Assembly: GCF_009727055.1 (NCBI RefSeq)
Contig: NC_052353.1
Coordinates: forward strand, 48,276,193-48,340,192
DNA from: Benincasa hispida
Taxonomy: Eukaryota > Streptophyta > Magnoliopsida > Cucurbitales > Cucurbitaceae
Length of the DNA: 64,000 nucleotides
Direction: 5' to 3'
Under the pieces are notes generated by a model, which was given only the letters and a program-made list of their open reading frames with translations, was not told the origin of the DNA and did no database searches. Made by a program: the position numbers and the translations under genes. Positions 44,808-56,961 of this stretch are shown piece after piece (position 1 is the first letter of the stretch; every line of letters begins with the position of its first letter).

Positions 44808-45935
44808 AAGCCTCAGATAACCTTGCGTAGCTCGATGGATGATTTCTTGCGTTCCAAGCTTCCTTCGCAGTACGACTTTACCCGCTGTACATTTACTTTG
44901 AATGCATTTGTACCATCCTCTTGCATAAGTTCCACAACTCCGTGAGAAAAGATTCCCTTAATGATGAATGGTCCTGACCATCTGGATTTTAGCTTTCCTA
45001 GAAACAATCGCAAATGCGAGTTAAACAATATGATTTTTTTAGCAATAAAGAAATCTTTCTAAGGCGTTGGTCATGCCAACGCTTTGTCTTCTCTTTGTTT
45101 GTTTTCGCGTTCTCATAAGCATTGAGCCGACATTCATCAAGTTCATTGAGTTGCAACTTAAGATTTTCTCCTATAACTTTCTGGTTCAGGTTTAGCTTCT
45201 TTACAACCAAGAATTTTGTGTGCTCCAATTCTAAAGGTAAATAATAGGTCTTTCCAAATACCAAAGAGTAAGGAGACGTACCATTAGGTGTCTTGTAAGT
45301 AGTTCTATATGCTCAAAGAGCTTCATCAAACTTTTGTGCCCAATTATTCCTAGATTCCTTGATAACCTTTTCCAGTATCAACATGGTTTCTTTGTTGGAT
45401 ATTTCAGCTTGCCCATTGGTTTGTGGATTGTATACAGTAGATATGGTGTGCCTGACATTATATTTGTCAAGCAATCTAGGATGATACGATTAAGAAAATA
45501 TGTACCTTCGTCACTTATCAACACCTTTGGCATCCCAAAACATGTGAAAATGTTTGTGGTCAAAAACTTTGAAACGGCCATTGCATCATTTTTGGCGCAG
45601 CTACTGCTTTAACCCATTCAGATACATAATCCACTACTACTAGGATGTATTGTTGTCCACAAGACAGTGGAATAGACCCCATAAAATCAATGTCTCAAAC
45701 ATCGAATAGTTCAACTTCTAGTATGTTGTTAAGCGGCATTGCATCCCTTGAAGAGATATTACTCGTGCATTGGTAAGAGTCGCACTTCAGTACATATTCC
45801 CACCCACATTGAAGTACTTTGACAGTAGTCCTTTGTCCTCCGAATTGACCACTATAAGGAGAGTCATGACATTCAGACAAGAGGGGTTGCATTTCAACTT
45901 CAGGAACGCATTGATGCATGATGGAATCTGGGTCT
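44808..45935 (-). pseudogene. gypsy D integrase (degenerate)
   Basis: The minus-strand translation from 45919 gives CHDSPYSGQFGGQRTTVKVL; the second His of the zinc finger is Gln. Then come CDSYQ, AMPLNNILEVELFDV, DFMGSIPLSCGQQYILVVVD, and after phase changes pieces around ISDEGTYFLNR (45480) and the C-terminal GKLKSRWSGPFIIKGIF at 44813-45028. It is heavily frameshifted. Confidence 0.82.
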
Positions 45936-47640
45936 TGTTTCTATAAAAACAGTACATCCCAAAAATAGAACTTGTTGTCATGTGCAAGCCATTTCTTTTG
46001 TCGGGCATTGAAGTCTTCAGGGAGCTGTTTTGAGGTTAAGTAATTGACTATGTTTGCGTACCATGGTTTATCGTCCTCATGTCTATATATACGTTCATCA
46101 AGGAATGCATCTTGAATCTTAGCTTGACCCAACTTTATGTCTTTGTTCTCCAATCTTGACGGGTGATTAGCCACCTGGTTCTCTGTACCTTTTCTATCTT
46201 TAATTTCCACATCAGACTCTTGTAGCAACAACACCCAGCAAATCAATATGGGCTTTGCGTCCTTCTTGCCTGTCAAGAACGTAATAGTGGAGTGATCTGT
46301 GTAGATTGTTGTTGACGCACCAACCATATAAGCTTTGAATTTTTCAATGGCGAACACTACTTCTAACATTTCTTTTCCTATCCTAATGTACTGTTCCTGG
46401 GACTCGTTCAATGTTCTTGATGTGTAAGAAATGAGATGTTTTAAGTTTCCCTTTTTTTGGCCCAACATGGCTCCGACTACTACATCGCTTGCATCACACA
46501 TTAGAATGAAAGGTTGCTTCCTGTTCGAGGCTATTAATATCGGAGTTGTAGTTAATGCATACCTCAAAGTCTTGAATGCATTGTGGCAGTCTTCATTGAA
46601 TATGTAGGGTCTGTTTAACTCTAACAATGCGCTCTGTGGTCGTGCGATTTAGGAAAATCCTTTCACAAACCTTCGATAAAAACTTGCATGTCCTAAGAAA
46701 CTCCTTAAAGCTTTAAGATTGGCAGGCGGATGCAATTTGGCTATAACATCAAATTTTACTTCATCAACTTCCAATCTAGCTTTGGACACCTTGTGTCCTA
46801 TAACAACACCTTCAGACACCGTAAAGTGATACTTTTCCCAGTTCAGCACCATGTTTGTTTCCTTCCATCGAGCGAGGACAACCTTTAAGTTGTTTAAGCA
46901 GGATTGATAGGAGTCCCCAAAAACTGAGAAATCATCCATAAATATTTCAACAGATTGGTCAAGAAAGATAGAGAAAATTTTCATTATGCACCTTTCAAAA
47001 GTTCCCAGTGCGTTGCATAACCTAAAAGGCATGCGTCGGAATGCAAATGTCCCAAAGAGGCATGTGAAAGTTGTTTTCTTTTAGTCTTCTTGAGCTATAA
47101 GGATTTGGTTGTATCTTGAGTATCCATCCAGGAAATAATAAAATTCTTTGTCAGCTGGTCGATCAAGGATTAGGTCAATAAAAGAAAGGAAAAAGTGGTC
47201 TTTCTTGGTCGCCATATTGAGTTTTTTATAGTCCGTACATATATGTCATTCTGTGACAGTTCTGGATGAAATAAGTTCATTGTTGCTATTGACTATTATA
47301 GTAGTGCCTCCTTTCTTGAGGATGCATTGGACTAGGCTTACCTAGCTACTGCTAGAAATGGGGTAAATTGTACCTTCGTCGAGCCACTTTATAATTTATT
47401 TCTTTACCACTTCTTTCATAATAGGATTTAGCCTGCGTTGAGGCTCGATTGATCCAGTCCTCCCTTCTTCCAATCGTGTGCATACAGTATGAAGGGTTTA
47501 TTCCTCGAATGTCAACCATTGTCTAACCAATTGCACGCATATGCTTCTTTAATATCTACAAAAGAGAGACTTCATTAAGCTGAGAAAGATTAGCTGAAAT
47601 AATAACAGGCAAAGTATTTTTTGGGAATGTCCTAAACTCG
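45936..47640 (-). pseudogene. gypsy D reverse transcriptase and RNase H
   Basis: Minus strand. It starts near 47640 with NTLPVIISANLSQLNE and a DIRGINPSYCMH motif, then KKLNMATKKDHF, FGTFAFRRMPFRLCNALGTF (47032 onward), the intact active site IFMDDFSVFG, NWEKYHFTVSEGVVIGHKV and RSFLGHASFYRRF. RNase H at 46627-45941 is one open stretch of 228 codons: MCDASDVVVGAMLGQ, ISYTSRTLNESQEQY and TDHSTITFLTGKKDAK. Stops are mainly at Trp and Arg positions. Protease and gag are missing on the right, where LTR D begins. Confidence 0.88.
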
Positions 47641-47654
47641 CAGTTCGTAACTAA

Positions 47655-49547
47655 TGTTAACATATTCTATTTATCAATAAAAGTACTATTAAGTATTGTA
47701 TTCAATAAATTGTTGTTGATATTACATTCTCTTATGAAAATCCAATAAAAAATCCATGACTATAATATGAATACTTTAACTTTATGTGGGGACATAAAAG
47801 AGGATCAAGTTTTAATGTATAGCCAAAATGGTCTATAAGTATATGGATGAGATTGGGTACTTTATCCTGGTGACACTATTGGATGTGGGTCATTTTGTAT
47901 ACTGGTAGAAATGATGTGATTAAGAAATCATTCATGTGGAGACTTGTGAATGAGGGCATCCTGTGTAATGAGTTTGCATAAGATCAGACTTCGAAATAGA
48001 CACTTTTCTTTACAACTGTTTACTATTAAAACTCACTATTTCAAATTCAATGACCTAAGGTAACTCGATCTTAATCTTGAGCTAATTATGAAGTCCTGTT
48101 TATTTAAAATTATCCTTTGATCTGCATAGGTGAGCCTAATCCAACAAACTACTCAATAAGCCTCCCATTTTAGGGATAAGACCGGATAGATAGTTGGAGA
48201 CATATCTTTGCAAGATGGAATTCACTCGTATCCAACTTAAGGTTAGAAGATAGGTTGTTCTCTTAAGCATTGATGCCTAATCTTGAAGAATGAGACCCGC
48301 CCTCTCATGATTGAGAGGGTTATGATTTATAAGTTGGACTATAAATCAATTGTTCAATAGAGGATCAGTGGGAGCTTAAAAAGCAAGATGTATTTATAGA
48401 GGTAAAATGATAATTTTGACCTAGCTGTAAATACGAACGACCTATGAAGAATGGACTTGCCGATTATGGTTAAAATAGATAGAAATATATCTACTGTGAG
48501 AAGAGTGCAACTATGGAGCTATAGTGGAATGTCTTGGTAGGTAACAAATAGTGATTAATTCGTTTTAAAGAGTTTAACCAATTAATTGCAAATCGTTGGA
48601 GCTACTGATCTATAGGTTCATCAGGTTTTTCTACTAGCTCGTAAATTGAATTACTAAATAGAGTAAATTTGACAAGATTAAAAATTAGGGTCTAGAATTT
48701 GAAATGTTCAAATTCGATTTGGGTTTCTATTAATTGTATTAGATACAAATGAAACATTTAATTTTATCAAAATTAAACAAAATTGAAGAGTTCAAAATAT
48801 TTGAATATTGATTCAAATATTGGATGAGGTGTAATATTTTATTTAATATTTAATATTAAATTTAATTAATTAAATGAGTTTAATTAATTATCCAATTTCA
48901 AATTCAACTTTTGAAATTATTTAAAATTAAAATTTTGATTAATTAAATTTGAATTTATTTAAATTCAAAATTACAAAATTAAAATTAAAATTAATTTTTT
49001 TGAAAATTATATTTTAATTAAATTAAACTAATCAAAATGCATAAAATTAAAATTGGTTTTAAACTTGAAAGTGGGAAAATCCAATCTTGGAGGTTTCCAC
49101 TCAAATTTCCACCTCATGCCACTTCAATTTCAAATGGAAATTGAAGTGGCATCAGGCATGTTAAGTTAATTGCATGAAATTCATGTACATATTAAAGTTT
49201 TTAACTTCAATTCATTTCTTCATGCAAACTTATCAGCTCTAGGAAGTCTGCAGAAATTCTTTCATCCAAACCCTCTTCAATCTTATCAACCAGCTCAATT
49301 CAGTGTTTCCACCACACAATCCTTGCAAGAGAATAGTAGAGAAGATCTTCGGTGGTCTATTTGAAGATTGAAGCATCAATTTGTGGAATTCAACTGGAAT
49401 TAAAGAGGGTTCATCAAAGGTATTATGTTCAACAAACCCTCTTGTGAAATTGTTTTTCAAAAGCATGTTTTAAACTCAAATTAAGTGTAATTAGAGTGCT
49501 TATTCATTCTGTTTTTTTCCCGTTGCATGTTAGTTTACTCTATTAAT
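47655..49547 (+). mobile_element. copia LTR D (+) inserted at the edge of gypsy D
   Basis: It starts TGTTAACATATTC directly after gypsy D coding sequence and runs about 1.9 kb of non-coding, very AT-rich DNA to a methionine-tRNA-type primer site. It contains the U3 block GGGTACTTTATCCTGGTGAC and GTCATTTTGTATACTGG, and the R/U5 block CTACTAGCTCGTAAA. An inverted partial copy lies at 43516-44700. The 3' terminus is not a clean CA, so the end is approximate. Confidence 0.7.
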
Positions 49548-49559
49548 TGATATCAGAGC
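49548..49559 (+). promoter_or_regulatory. copia D primer binding site (tRNA-iMet type)
   Basis: TGATATCAGAGC has a single mismatch to TGGTATCAGAGC, the complement of the initiator tRNA-Met 3' end. It marks the end of a plus-strand copia 5' LTR. Confidence 0.75.
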
Positions 49560-51129
49560 ATGATTCAAGCACTCAATCATCGTTAATTATAGTTTACCCT
49601 ACCATTTTCGGATTCTTGAGGTATGCATCAACAGGCTATTGTAAGAAAGAAAACTATTGAAGATTAATCTAATAAACCATTACTGGACTTTGCGTTCTTC
49701 CTAATCCTATGATCAGGCCCTCTGAAGGGATGGTCGCTCCAAGACGACATGCAGGCAGACCATAGGAATCTCACGGTGCAATCTAATGGAGAAGACAGTA
49801 GGATATGTTGACATGCGTCCTTCTCTTACTTATTATGAATACTTTTCCTATTCATCTTGGTATTGACCCATGCAAATACTTTTCAAAGGTGGCCGTGCCT
49901 AGGACGATACGAAATCGAGCATGGATCTCAAAATGTTAACTTTTAGGGACATGAGAGCTAAAATTTGATATATCCCATATACCAAATTTCTCCCACTAAA
50001 GTATTATACTATTTAGGGTTTTATCATACTTAGTTAAATTCCGACTAATGAATCTATATAAGTCCTTCTTAATTTGCTCAATATACAGTTTTATTGAATG
50101 TTTAAAAAATACTTGATTCCATTTATTAAACTCTTTAATAAAATAAATCACCTATTGCATGCTTATGAAATATTTGCTCAGTTCACCTTCCAGGTTGGAC
50201 CCCAAGTGGAGGTGTTCCATTTTCTTCAGCTTAAATACTCTTGCCTAGACATAATGTTCCTAAGACAAAGGTCATGGACAATTATTTTATAAATTTAATT
50301 TTTTAAAGGAATTCATTTTAATCTTATTAAAACAAACTAAAATATTAACCTATTTCTAATCTCATTAGAAACACTTCCAACATAAGTCTAGGCAAATTAA
50401 TTTTAAACCATTTAAAAATAATTTGGACTCATGTTTGCATGCAACTCTTGATTATAGATTTTAATCTATCCCATTAAATGTATAACACTTATATTTTAAT
50501 GTTATATTAAAACCTATAATTTACCTTTAATGATGTTTATCAAATATCATAATTATATTTATCTAAGTGGTGTCATGCTCAATGCAAGGTTCATTTTCAT
50601 GGAAAAAATATAACATTTATATTTATCATTCATGAAAATTAAACATACATATTTATCAATCCACCATACATTATAACATTTATAACATTGTATGATGTAT
50701 GAACATGCTTAGTTAATAATACATCAAAATAATATAACACTTATATTATGATGGGCACGATAATTAAATCATGCAATTATAAATAATATAATACTTATAT
50801 TAAATATGATGCATGAGAATGTATACTATAAGGTGGGATATTAAATCTACATGACATACATTGTGTAATATAAATTCATCCATTAATTTATACATAGATC
50901 AAATGCATAATAAACTGAAAAGCAAATATTTGACCATATTTTGGCACCCTAAAAAGTTAATTAAATTAATGTAACTAATTAAATTAATATAAATAAAATA
51001 AAATTACACAAAATGAGAAAATCTGCTACAAACAACCAGAGAGGAGGCTCGAATAGAGGACCGTCGGACTCCTCGCACATGGCTGTGAGTTCGGAGTGTT
51101 GCAACGGTGAGGGGCAGTGTTGTAACACT
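49560..51129. other. untranslated copia leader-like and AT-rich DNA, no gene seen
   Basis: After the primer site comes non-coding sequence with CGCTCCAAGACGAC and GGCCGTGCCTAGGACGAT, then an AT-rich stretch (50300-51000). No Gag homology could be found, so the element attached to LTR D lacks its coding part here or is cut. Confidence 0.5.
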
Positions 51130-52734
51130 ATGGATATTATCCATCTAGCTTGGCCCCTCAACGCACAACACTTCTATTGTGCGTCATGTTATCATATCGA
51201 TTCGCATATTGATAACATCATGGCCACTGCATGACACCCGCATCCTTAAAATATCTTCCAAGGCTACCATTCTTGAACTCCAATTTTTGGTCCCAATATC
51301 TTTAGAAAGTGGACTCCCGATAAAATCTTGTTGCACTATAAAACAATTTGCCCATCACCTCTTCTTTGAATTTTTTTTTTTTTTTATATATCCCTCTTTC
51401 AGTGAAATATAAAAAGTCCGTGAAATGTTGTTGGGAATACAACATCAACTGCATTAGTGGTAGTTTGGTGTCAATCTGAAACAAATACAAGATTAGGCAT
51501 TCCCCAATTGTAGCTTTGAAATTCGTCATAAACCACTTTCATGATTTGTCGATCTCATTGTTGACGATAGCATATGTTAAAGGGTACATCTGTTATTACC
51601 ATCCATTGCAACACCAACTAACATTGTGCTTTTGTACTTACCCTTGAAATGAGTGCCATCAACAATGATCACTAGACGACAACTCTTAAACCCTCTTAAG
51701 CAAGGACCTAGTGCCATGAACATATATTTGAAATATTGAGATTCTTAAAGTTCAATCTAAAAAATGGTTCCTGGATTTTAAATCTTTAAAGCTTCACCAT
51801 AAGCATGCAATAGAGCATAAGATTTCTTGGGGGTACTCCTTACAAGAGTGAAAGCAGTTTCACTTACACACTATACCTTGTTATAACTTATGTTCACACC
51901 ATATTCCAACCACATATCCTTAATGATATCGCATAGGGTTTCAACACGACCAATGTCGAACTTCTCTTTAATTACCTGACAAATTACAAACGTGTTAGCT
52001 TTCCTATGGTCGTGATTAAAGACTTCGATCGATCATGTGTGGGCAGCCGTATATTATTTATCTTGAAAAGGTCACAACCATCAATTTTAACTGCACGTAC
52101 TCCTCACTTACATGTTTCGTGGATACATCAGACACTATATAGTTTTTTGTTTGATTTCCTAACCCGCAGCTCAAAATTATTCTTTATGGCCAAAATTGAA
52201 AACCTCATTTTCATATAGTTCTTGCAAAAGAAGATTTGGCCTGCCTTAAGATCTAATCCAGATGAAGACTGCAGTTGCATGATCAAGTCTCTATTTCTCA
52301 TAGTAATCACAAATGGTTGAACATCAGGAGAACAACTCTCATCTACTGCCTCAGTCTTCCGATGCATGTTACCAATAAAATGACCAAAGTCATTATGGAG
52401 AATGGAGTAAGGACAAAACCACCACCTTCAGTAGAGGGAGTCTTATTTACAACATTCTCATTCACAACGTTCTCATTCACAATATTCTCATTCACAACAT
52501 TCTGATTCACAACATTCTTATTACAATCCCTCTTTCGCCCCAAATTATTCCAAACAATATCATTTACAACATTTTCGCAACTGGTGTCATTCCTAAAGTC
52601 TTTCATGGTCCAATAAGTCTCATTCACAAAATTCTCATTATGGTCCCTCTTTTGGCCATGAGTTTACAACGCTCATGGATGCATGTTGTCGTCTCCCATA
52701 GACACCATCGATGGAAAAGTATTTGGTTAGTTAT
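51130..52734 (-). pseudogene. MULE-2 transposase (Mutator-like), main part
   Basis: Minus strand. The MuDR-type DNA-binding region is at 52367-52128 (LKAGQIFFCKNYMKMRFSIL, then AIKNNFELRVRKSNKKLYSV). The MULE transposase core follows: VDGTHFKGKYKSTMLVGVAM at about 51660, with the first catalytic Asp at 51659-51661, then DGNN. Further on is LVFVSD at about 51476 with the second Asp; the next codon is TGA where Arg (CGA) is expected. Next come MGKLFYSATRFYRESTF and GRYFKDAGVMQW with NRYDNMT. Stops and phase changes show it is dead. N-terminal of MuDR is an acidic/Asn-rich region with a 5-residue repeat. The N-terminus continues beyond a nested solo LTR at 53855. Confidence 0.85.
52449..52523 (-). 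repeat. 15-bp tandem repeat encoding Asn-Glu-Asn-Val-Val in MULE-2
   Basis: Five consecutive 15-bp units (plus strand ACAACATTCTCATTC and variants) lie at 52449, 52464, 52479, 52494 and 52509. Being a multiple of 3, they translate to repeats of N-E-N-V-V with small changes in the linker before the MuDR domain. Degenerate relatives occur at about 52562 and 52625. Confidence 0.93.
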
Positions 52735-53854
52735 TGATAGCTTGTAAAAATAAAAGCTATTGTAGTTATTTACTTAGAATTGTGAGAGTTGATGAGCAGA
52801 ATATATGTTGATAATACTAAGGATTCATGTGAAAAAATGAGCTTGCGTCGATTAGCACTGAAAATCTCCGCTAACCCTATATCATGCGTTATTCTGCATC
52901 AAAATGTATATTTTGTAGCTATTGTAGGAATCGATCGCATACATTAATCTTCATGAAGACTAATTCATCGATTGGAATGTTGCAACTACAAAGTGGTAAC
53001 CGTGATAGAAGGTCGATCGCAAGGTGGGTGGAATGCGTTGATACTTCAGAAGAAACAATCATGAACACATACCTTGGGAGTATAAAAAAGATAAGATGAT
53101 GTTGACATTTCACCTACCACGTCAGAAGTGACAGTGATTCAGAGTGGGATTACCAATGCTGTCAGGCGTTTCAGCTCTATAAATATAGCCTGTCTATGAG
53201 CTTAGTGCAAGGCTATCACAATGTTTGTTTATGAGCTGAGTAGCTATAACCAACTGTCCGAGAGTATAAGTGGTGGAATTCACTAACTAATGTAAATAGT
53301 GTTCCTAGAGATAAGAATAATCTTATGCTCAATGCAATCATGCGTTATAGAGATATAAGCATGTGACTGACCACGAGAGGTGTGCGATGTGTTAGTATAG
53401 CGAGCTGGGATTATCCTTGCATCCAAACTTAATGACTTGGTGAAATTTATCCCCTCCATAATTCTATTTCTCCATGCATCTTATTATGTGTTAACATCTG
53501 CCGCATCTCTACCAATTCTCATAGTCAAACATCCATTGTTCAATCTATTTAGCTAGGAGTAGAAGTACCGCATAGTCCATTAGCTTCTTTGTTTTTATTT
53601 TTATTCATCGCCTCAAATGCATTAATTCACAAACATCATTTAGTTACAAGTCCCTGTGTTCGACATCAGATGATTTCGAGAAACTTGCATTCTCGTTATA
53701 CTTGACGAAAAGCCAAGAAAACTTGTGACAAGAATGCATGGTCATCGCATACACGATTAGCGCATAACGCATATTGCATATTCTTCAATTTAACGTATGG
53801 CCACCAATGCATAGAAATCAACGCATATCAAGAGAACACATTTTCCTCTCACCA
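52735..53854 (+). mobile_element. gypsy solo LTR nested in MULE-2
   Basis: It starts TGATAGCTTG and ends CTCACCA (TG...CA). The 5-bp repeat GTTAT at 52730-52734 and 53855-53859 is the target duplication. TATAAATA lies at 53178-53185, and TCCCTGTGTTCGACATC with GTTATACTTG blocks in the 3' part. It is related to the gypsy C LTRs (same order, e.g. GATGATGTTGACATT before the TATA box) but is shorter and forward. No internal region follows, so it is a solo LTR. Confidence 0.93.
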
Positions 53855-54240
53855 GTTATGAATATCACCCACATACATTGATTCACATTCTGCCTCTATG
53901 TCATTGAATTATGTCGCTTGATGGATTTTCTCAACACTTAGGAATATCGGTGATCTATTACAATCCAACTCCAAAAGCATAAATTTAATATCATGGTCGT
54001 TCATAAAAAATACAAGACATTCACAATCTAATTTATATTTCACCCCCATTATCAAGTTGAACTCTAAAAAATTAATTTCCATAACGTCAAACAATCATTC
54101 TCTCAATTAACTATACTTCATGTCATTGGCACTAGGATACCCTTAAAACATCCTCCATTATAACATGGTTCCTTCTCATCCTATGACCTACCATGTCAAA
54201 CAAATAACTGCTTCTTGTCCATCATTGAATAATACACAAA
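53855..54240 (-). pseudogene. MULE-2 transposase, N-terminal part
   Basis: Minus-strand codons at 54094-53909 read FDVMEINFLEFNLIMGVKYK, LDCECLVFFMNDHDIKFMLL and ELDCNRSPIF. This fits the N-terminal PB1-like region often found in plant MULE transposases ahead of the MuDR domain. It is on the same strand as 51130-52734 and separated from it only by the solo LTR. The start codon was not identified. Confidence 0.6.
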
Positions 54241-55180
54241 CGAGTAAGATTAAAATTTTGATTCTGTTAAACTCTCGTTAAGAACTCTTGTTCCTTTCTC
54301 TTATTTCTTCCTCTTGTTAACTATCACTCTCATTCATTTTTCTCATTTATATATCTGATGCAATATTTCGTTCCTCACATTGGACTAACTTCATTCTCAT
54401 TTCTTCCTTCCGACTATCTATAGCAGCATAATACCAACTCACAAATAAACCGTTTATATCACGACTCGTACGATTTGTGTAAATGAGAAATAACACAGTG
54501 TATGTTTATACTTACTTAGATTGTGAAATAGCTTGTATGTGTTGATTCAACAACATTTAGAACGTTACAAATTTGTATTTTTGGGAAACCTTGCAGCTAA
54601 ATGTTATTTTTACGTTTTGTTATCTTAATGGGACTTAGCGTGCACAACACTTTTCATTAAATTGATTTGAAAGAATTGTGGGTTTTTTGGAGTATTGAAA
54701 AATTCATACAACGGCTATTAATTACATGAAAATTGGCAGAAAATTGATATCTGGTAAATAATGAGATGCAGAAACGAGAGTAAAAAAGATGAAGTGAGAG
54801 GAATGAAGGAGTCAGACTGAAAATTGAGATTTAAAACGTTCAATTTCTATCTAAAGAAGAACGAGAGGAAGGCACGAAAGGAAGAAGTCTAAAACAAGAG
54901 GAATGAACGAGAGGAATGAGTACAAAATGAGATGAACAAGCGAGAATCTGTGATGTGTCCGTGACATCAAGCATTTTGGGGACTAAATGGAGATTTCATA
55001 CATGCCGACTTCATCATAAGGACAAAATTAGAGTGCTTTTGAAAGATGCCATATTTTGAGGTCCACTTGAATTTCATGAAGTTTTTTGTTAGTAGCTGGT
55101 AATGAATTGGTGGACCAAATATTGAGTTGGTAATTTTTATTAACCCAATCCAGCTTATGTTGGTGAACCAAATATACCCC
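54241..55180. other. AT-rich flank, no gene seen
   Basis: Possible terminal region of MULE-2, but no inverted repeat partner was recognised. GAGAGGAATGA-type short repeats occur at 54800-54925. The last 50 bp form one arm of the palindrome at 55154-55213. Confidence 0.45.
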
Positions 55181-55213
55181 TTAGGGGGTGTTTGACTCAC
55201 CAACATAAGTTGA
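55154..55213. repeat. palindrome of two facing Harbinger-like termini
   Basis: CTTATGTTGGTGAACC and its near reverse complement GACTCACCAACATAAG lie either side of ACCCCTTAGGGGGT. The left arm looks like the right end of one element and the right arm like the left end of the next, sharing a single TTA. Confidence 0.75.
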
Positions 55214-56958
55214 GTTGAGTTGGTATAATATACCAACTCATTGTTTGGCCCACCAACTTTAAATGTTATTGGAGTTGAGTTGGTATATTTTATCAACTCT
55301 CCCTTATTCCTATGTTTTCAATGGCTCCACCCATTGGCGACTGTCACACTCCGAGAACTAACTCTGGGCTTCAACAACCACCTCCGATGAAAACTTCGAT
55401 GACTAACTCCAAGCTTCGATAACTATCTCCGATGACAATTCCAATGACGAAAATCCAGACTCCGACAACCACTCCGATGACAACTTCGACGACCAACTCC
55501 GAGCTCCGACAACCTTCCCTCTACCAAGTTTGACAACCAATTCTAGGCTCTAACAACCACCTCCGTAACCCAACTCCGACGTCCACCTTCGCACTACAAC
55601 CTCCGATGACCAGTTGGCTCCGACAACAAACTCCAATGACCAACTCTGACAACCACCTTCGTAGGTTCTGACAACCACCTTCATAGGTTTCGACAACCAC
55701 GTTCGACTATAAATTCCAATGAAAATCACCTTTGATGATCGCCATTAAGCGAGCAACTCCGGTGGCTAACTCAAGGCTTCGTTAGCCATGTTAGACGACA
55801 AACTCCAATAGCCAACTCTAATACCACCTTCATGTGACTAACTTTGAACTCCGATAGTCTCCTCTGACTACAATCTCCAGCGAAAATCTTACTCGATGAT
55901 CAACTTCAACGATCACTTTCGGCCGACTAACTCCAAGATTCGAAAACCACCTCCGATGACAAATTTTGACAACCAACTCCAATACACTTTCATGTGACCA
56001 ACTTCAGGCTCCAACAATCACCTCTGACTACAAACTCCAACAATAATCATCTTCGATAATCAACTTCGACAACCACTTCCAACTACTATAAGACTGATGA
56101 CTATTAAAGTATATCATATGATTGTTGATTATATAAAAAAAAATTATTTTGTCTACACTAAGTGCAATATTTATACGTAATGAATTCACATATCAAACAA
56201 GTGTGAAGAATATTTAGATGAAAAGTATGTATGTAGTTGAAAAATATGTAACATATCACAAAAAAAAATCATAAAATGAAAAAAAATTTCTGGAACATTT
56301 TTCAATAAGAATTAGTGAAAAATAGATATTTGTTCTCTGATGATCCTCCAAATTTAGAGGAAATGAAGTGAAACTGTTGAAGAAATATGGTGACATCCCA
56401 TTAGTTATTACGATGATGGGGGATATTTAATTAAAAAAATCATGATATAGTAAAAATATAGAGCAACAATGGGAAGAAGAAGAAAAAGAAGAAGAAAAAG
56501 AAGATGATGATAATGAAATTCATAGAGAAAAATTAGCTAGGATCAAAAGTTTTGGTTTCACTTTAGTTTCTCATTTTATTTAACCATATTTCTAGAAGAA
56601 ATGTAATGGGTTAATTGTTGTTCATAGCCCAAAAACGAAAGAAAGAAAGAAAAAATTTTAAAGTTAAAACAAAAAAAATTGTAATCCATATTTTATTCAT
56701 TCAAAGATGGGTAGAATTATTGAATAAAAAAGTTTAAAAAAAAATCAGTAATCATTAAAGCATATTATTTAGAGTTCAAAAAACTGCATCAGATACCCAG
56801 ACATATGAACTTAACTCTGCACCCAAACACAGACATACGAACTTAAGCCAAGTAACTCTGCACCCTAAACACAGACATATGAACTCCACAGATTTATGAA
56901 CTCCACAGATATATAAACTTTAGACATCCTATCTCAACTCAACATCCAAAATAACCCC
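55184..56958. mobile_element. PIF/Harbinger-like non-autonomous element
   Basis: The left end is GGGGGTGTTTGACTCACC...GTTGAGTTGAG and the right end, reversed, is GGGGTTATTTTGGATGTTGAGTTGAG. TTA stands at both sides (55181-55183 and 56959-56961). A GGGG-start, GTGTTTGG-like termini and a TTA duplication are hallmarks of PIF/Harbinger elements. At 1775 bp it has no transposase (no DDE or Myb-like ORF); about 770 bp is a minisatellite. The terminal repeats are imperfect. Confidence 0.65.
55320..56085. repeat. degenerate CTCCGACAACC minisatellite
   Basis: There are many imperfect repeats of modules such as CTCCGACAACCACCTCCGAT, CAACTTCGACGACCAACTCC and AGGCTTCGACAACC. Unit length is irregular (about 24-60 bp). 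It is relatively CG-rich against AT-rich surroundings. No long open frame runs through it, and it does not look like a protein repeat. Confidence 0.85.
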
Positions 56959-56961
56959 TTA

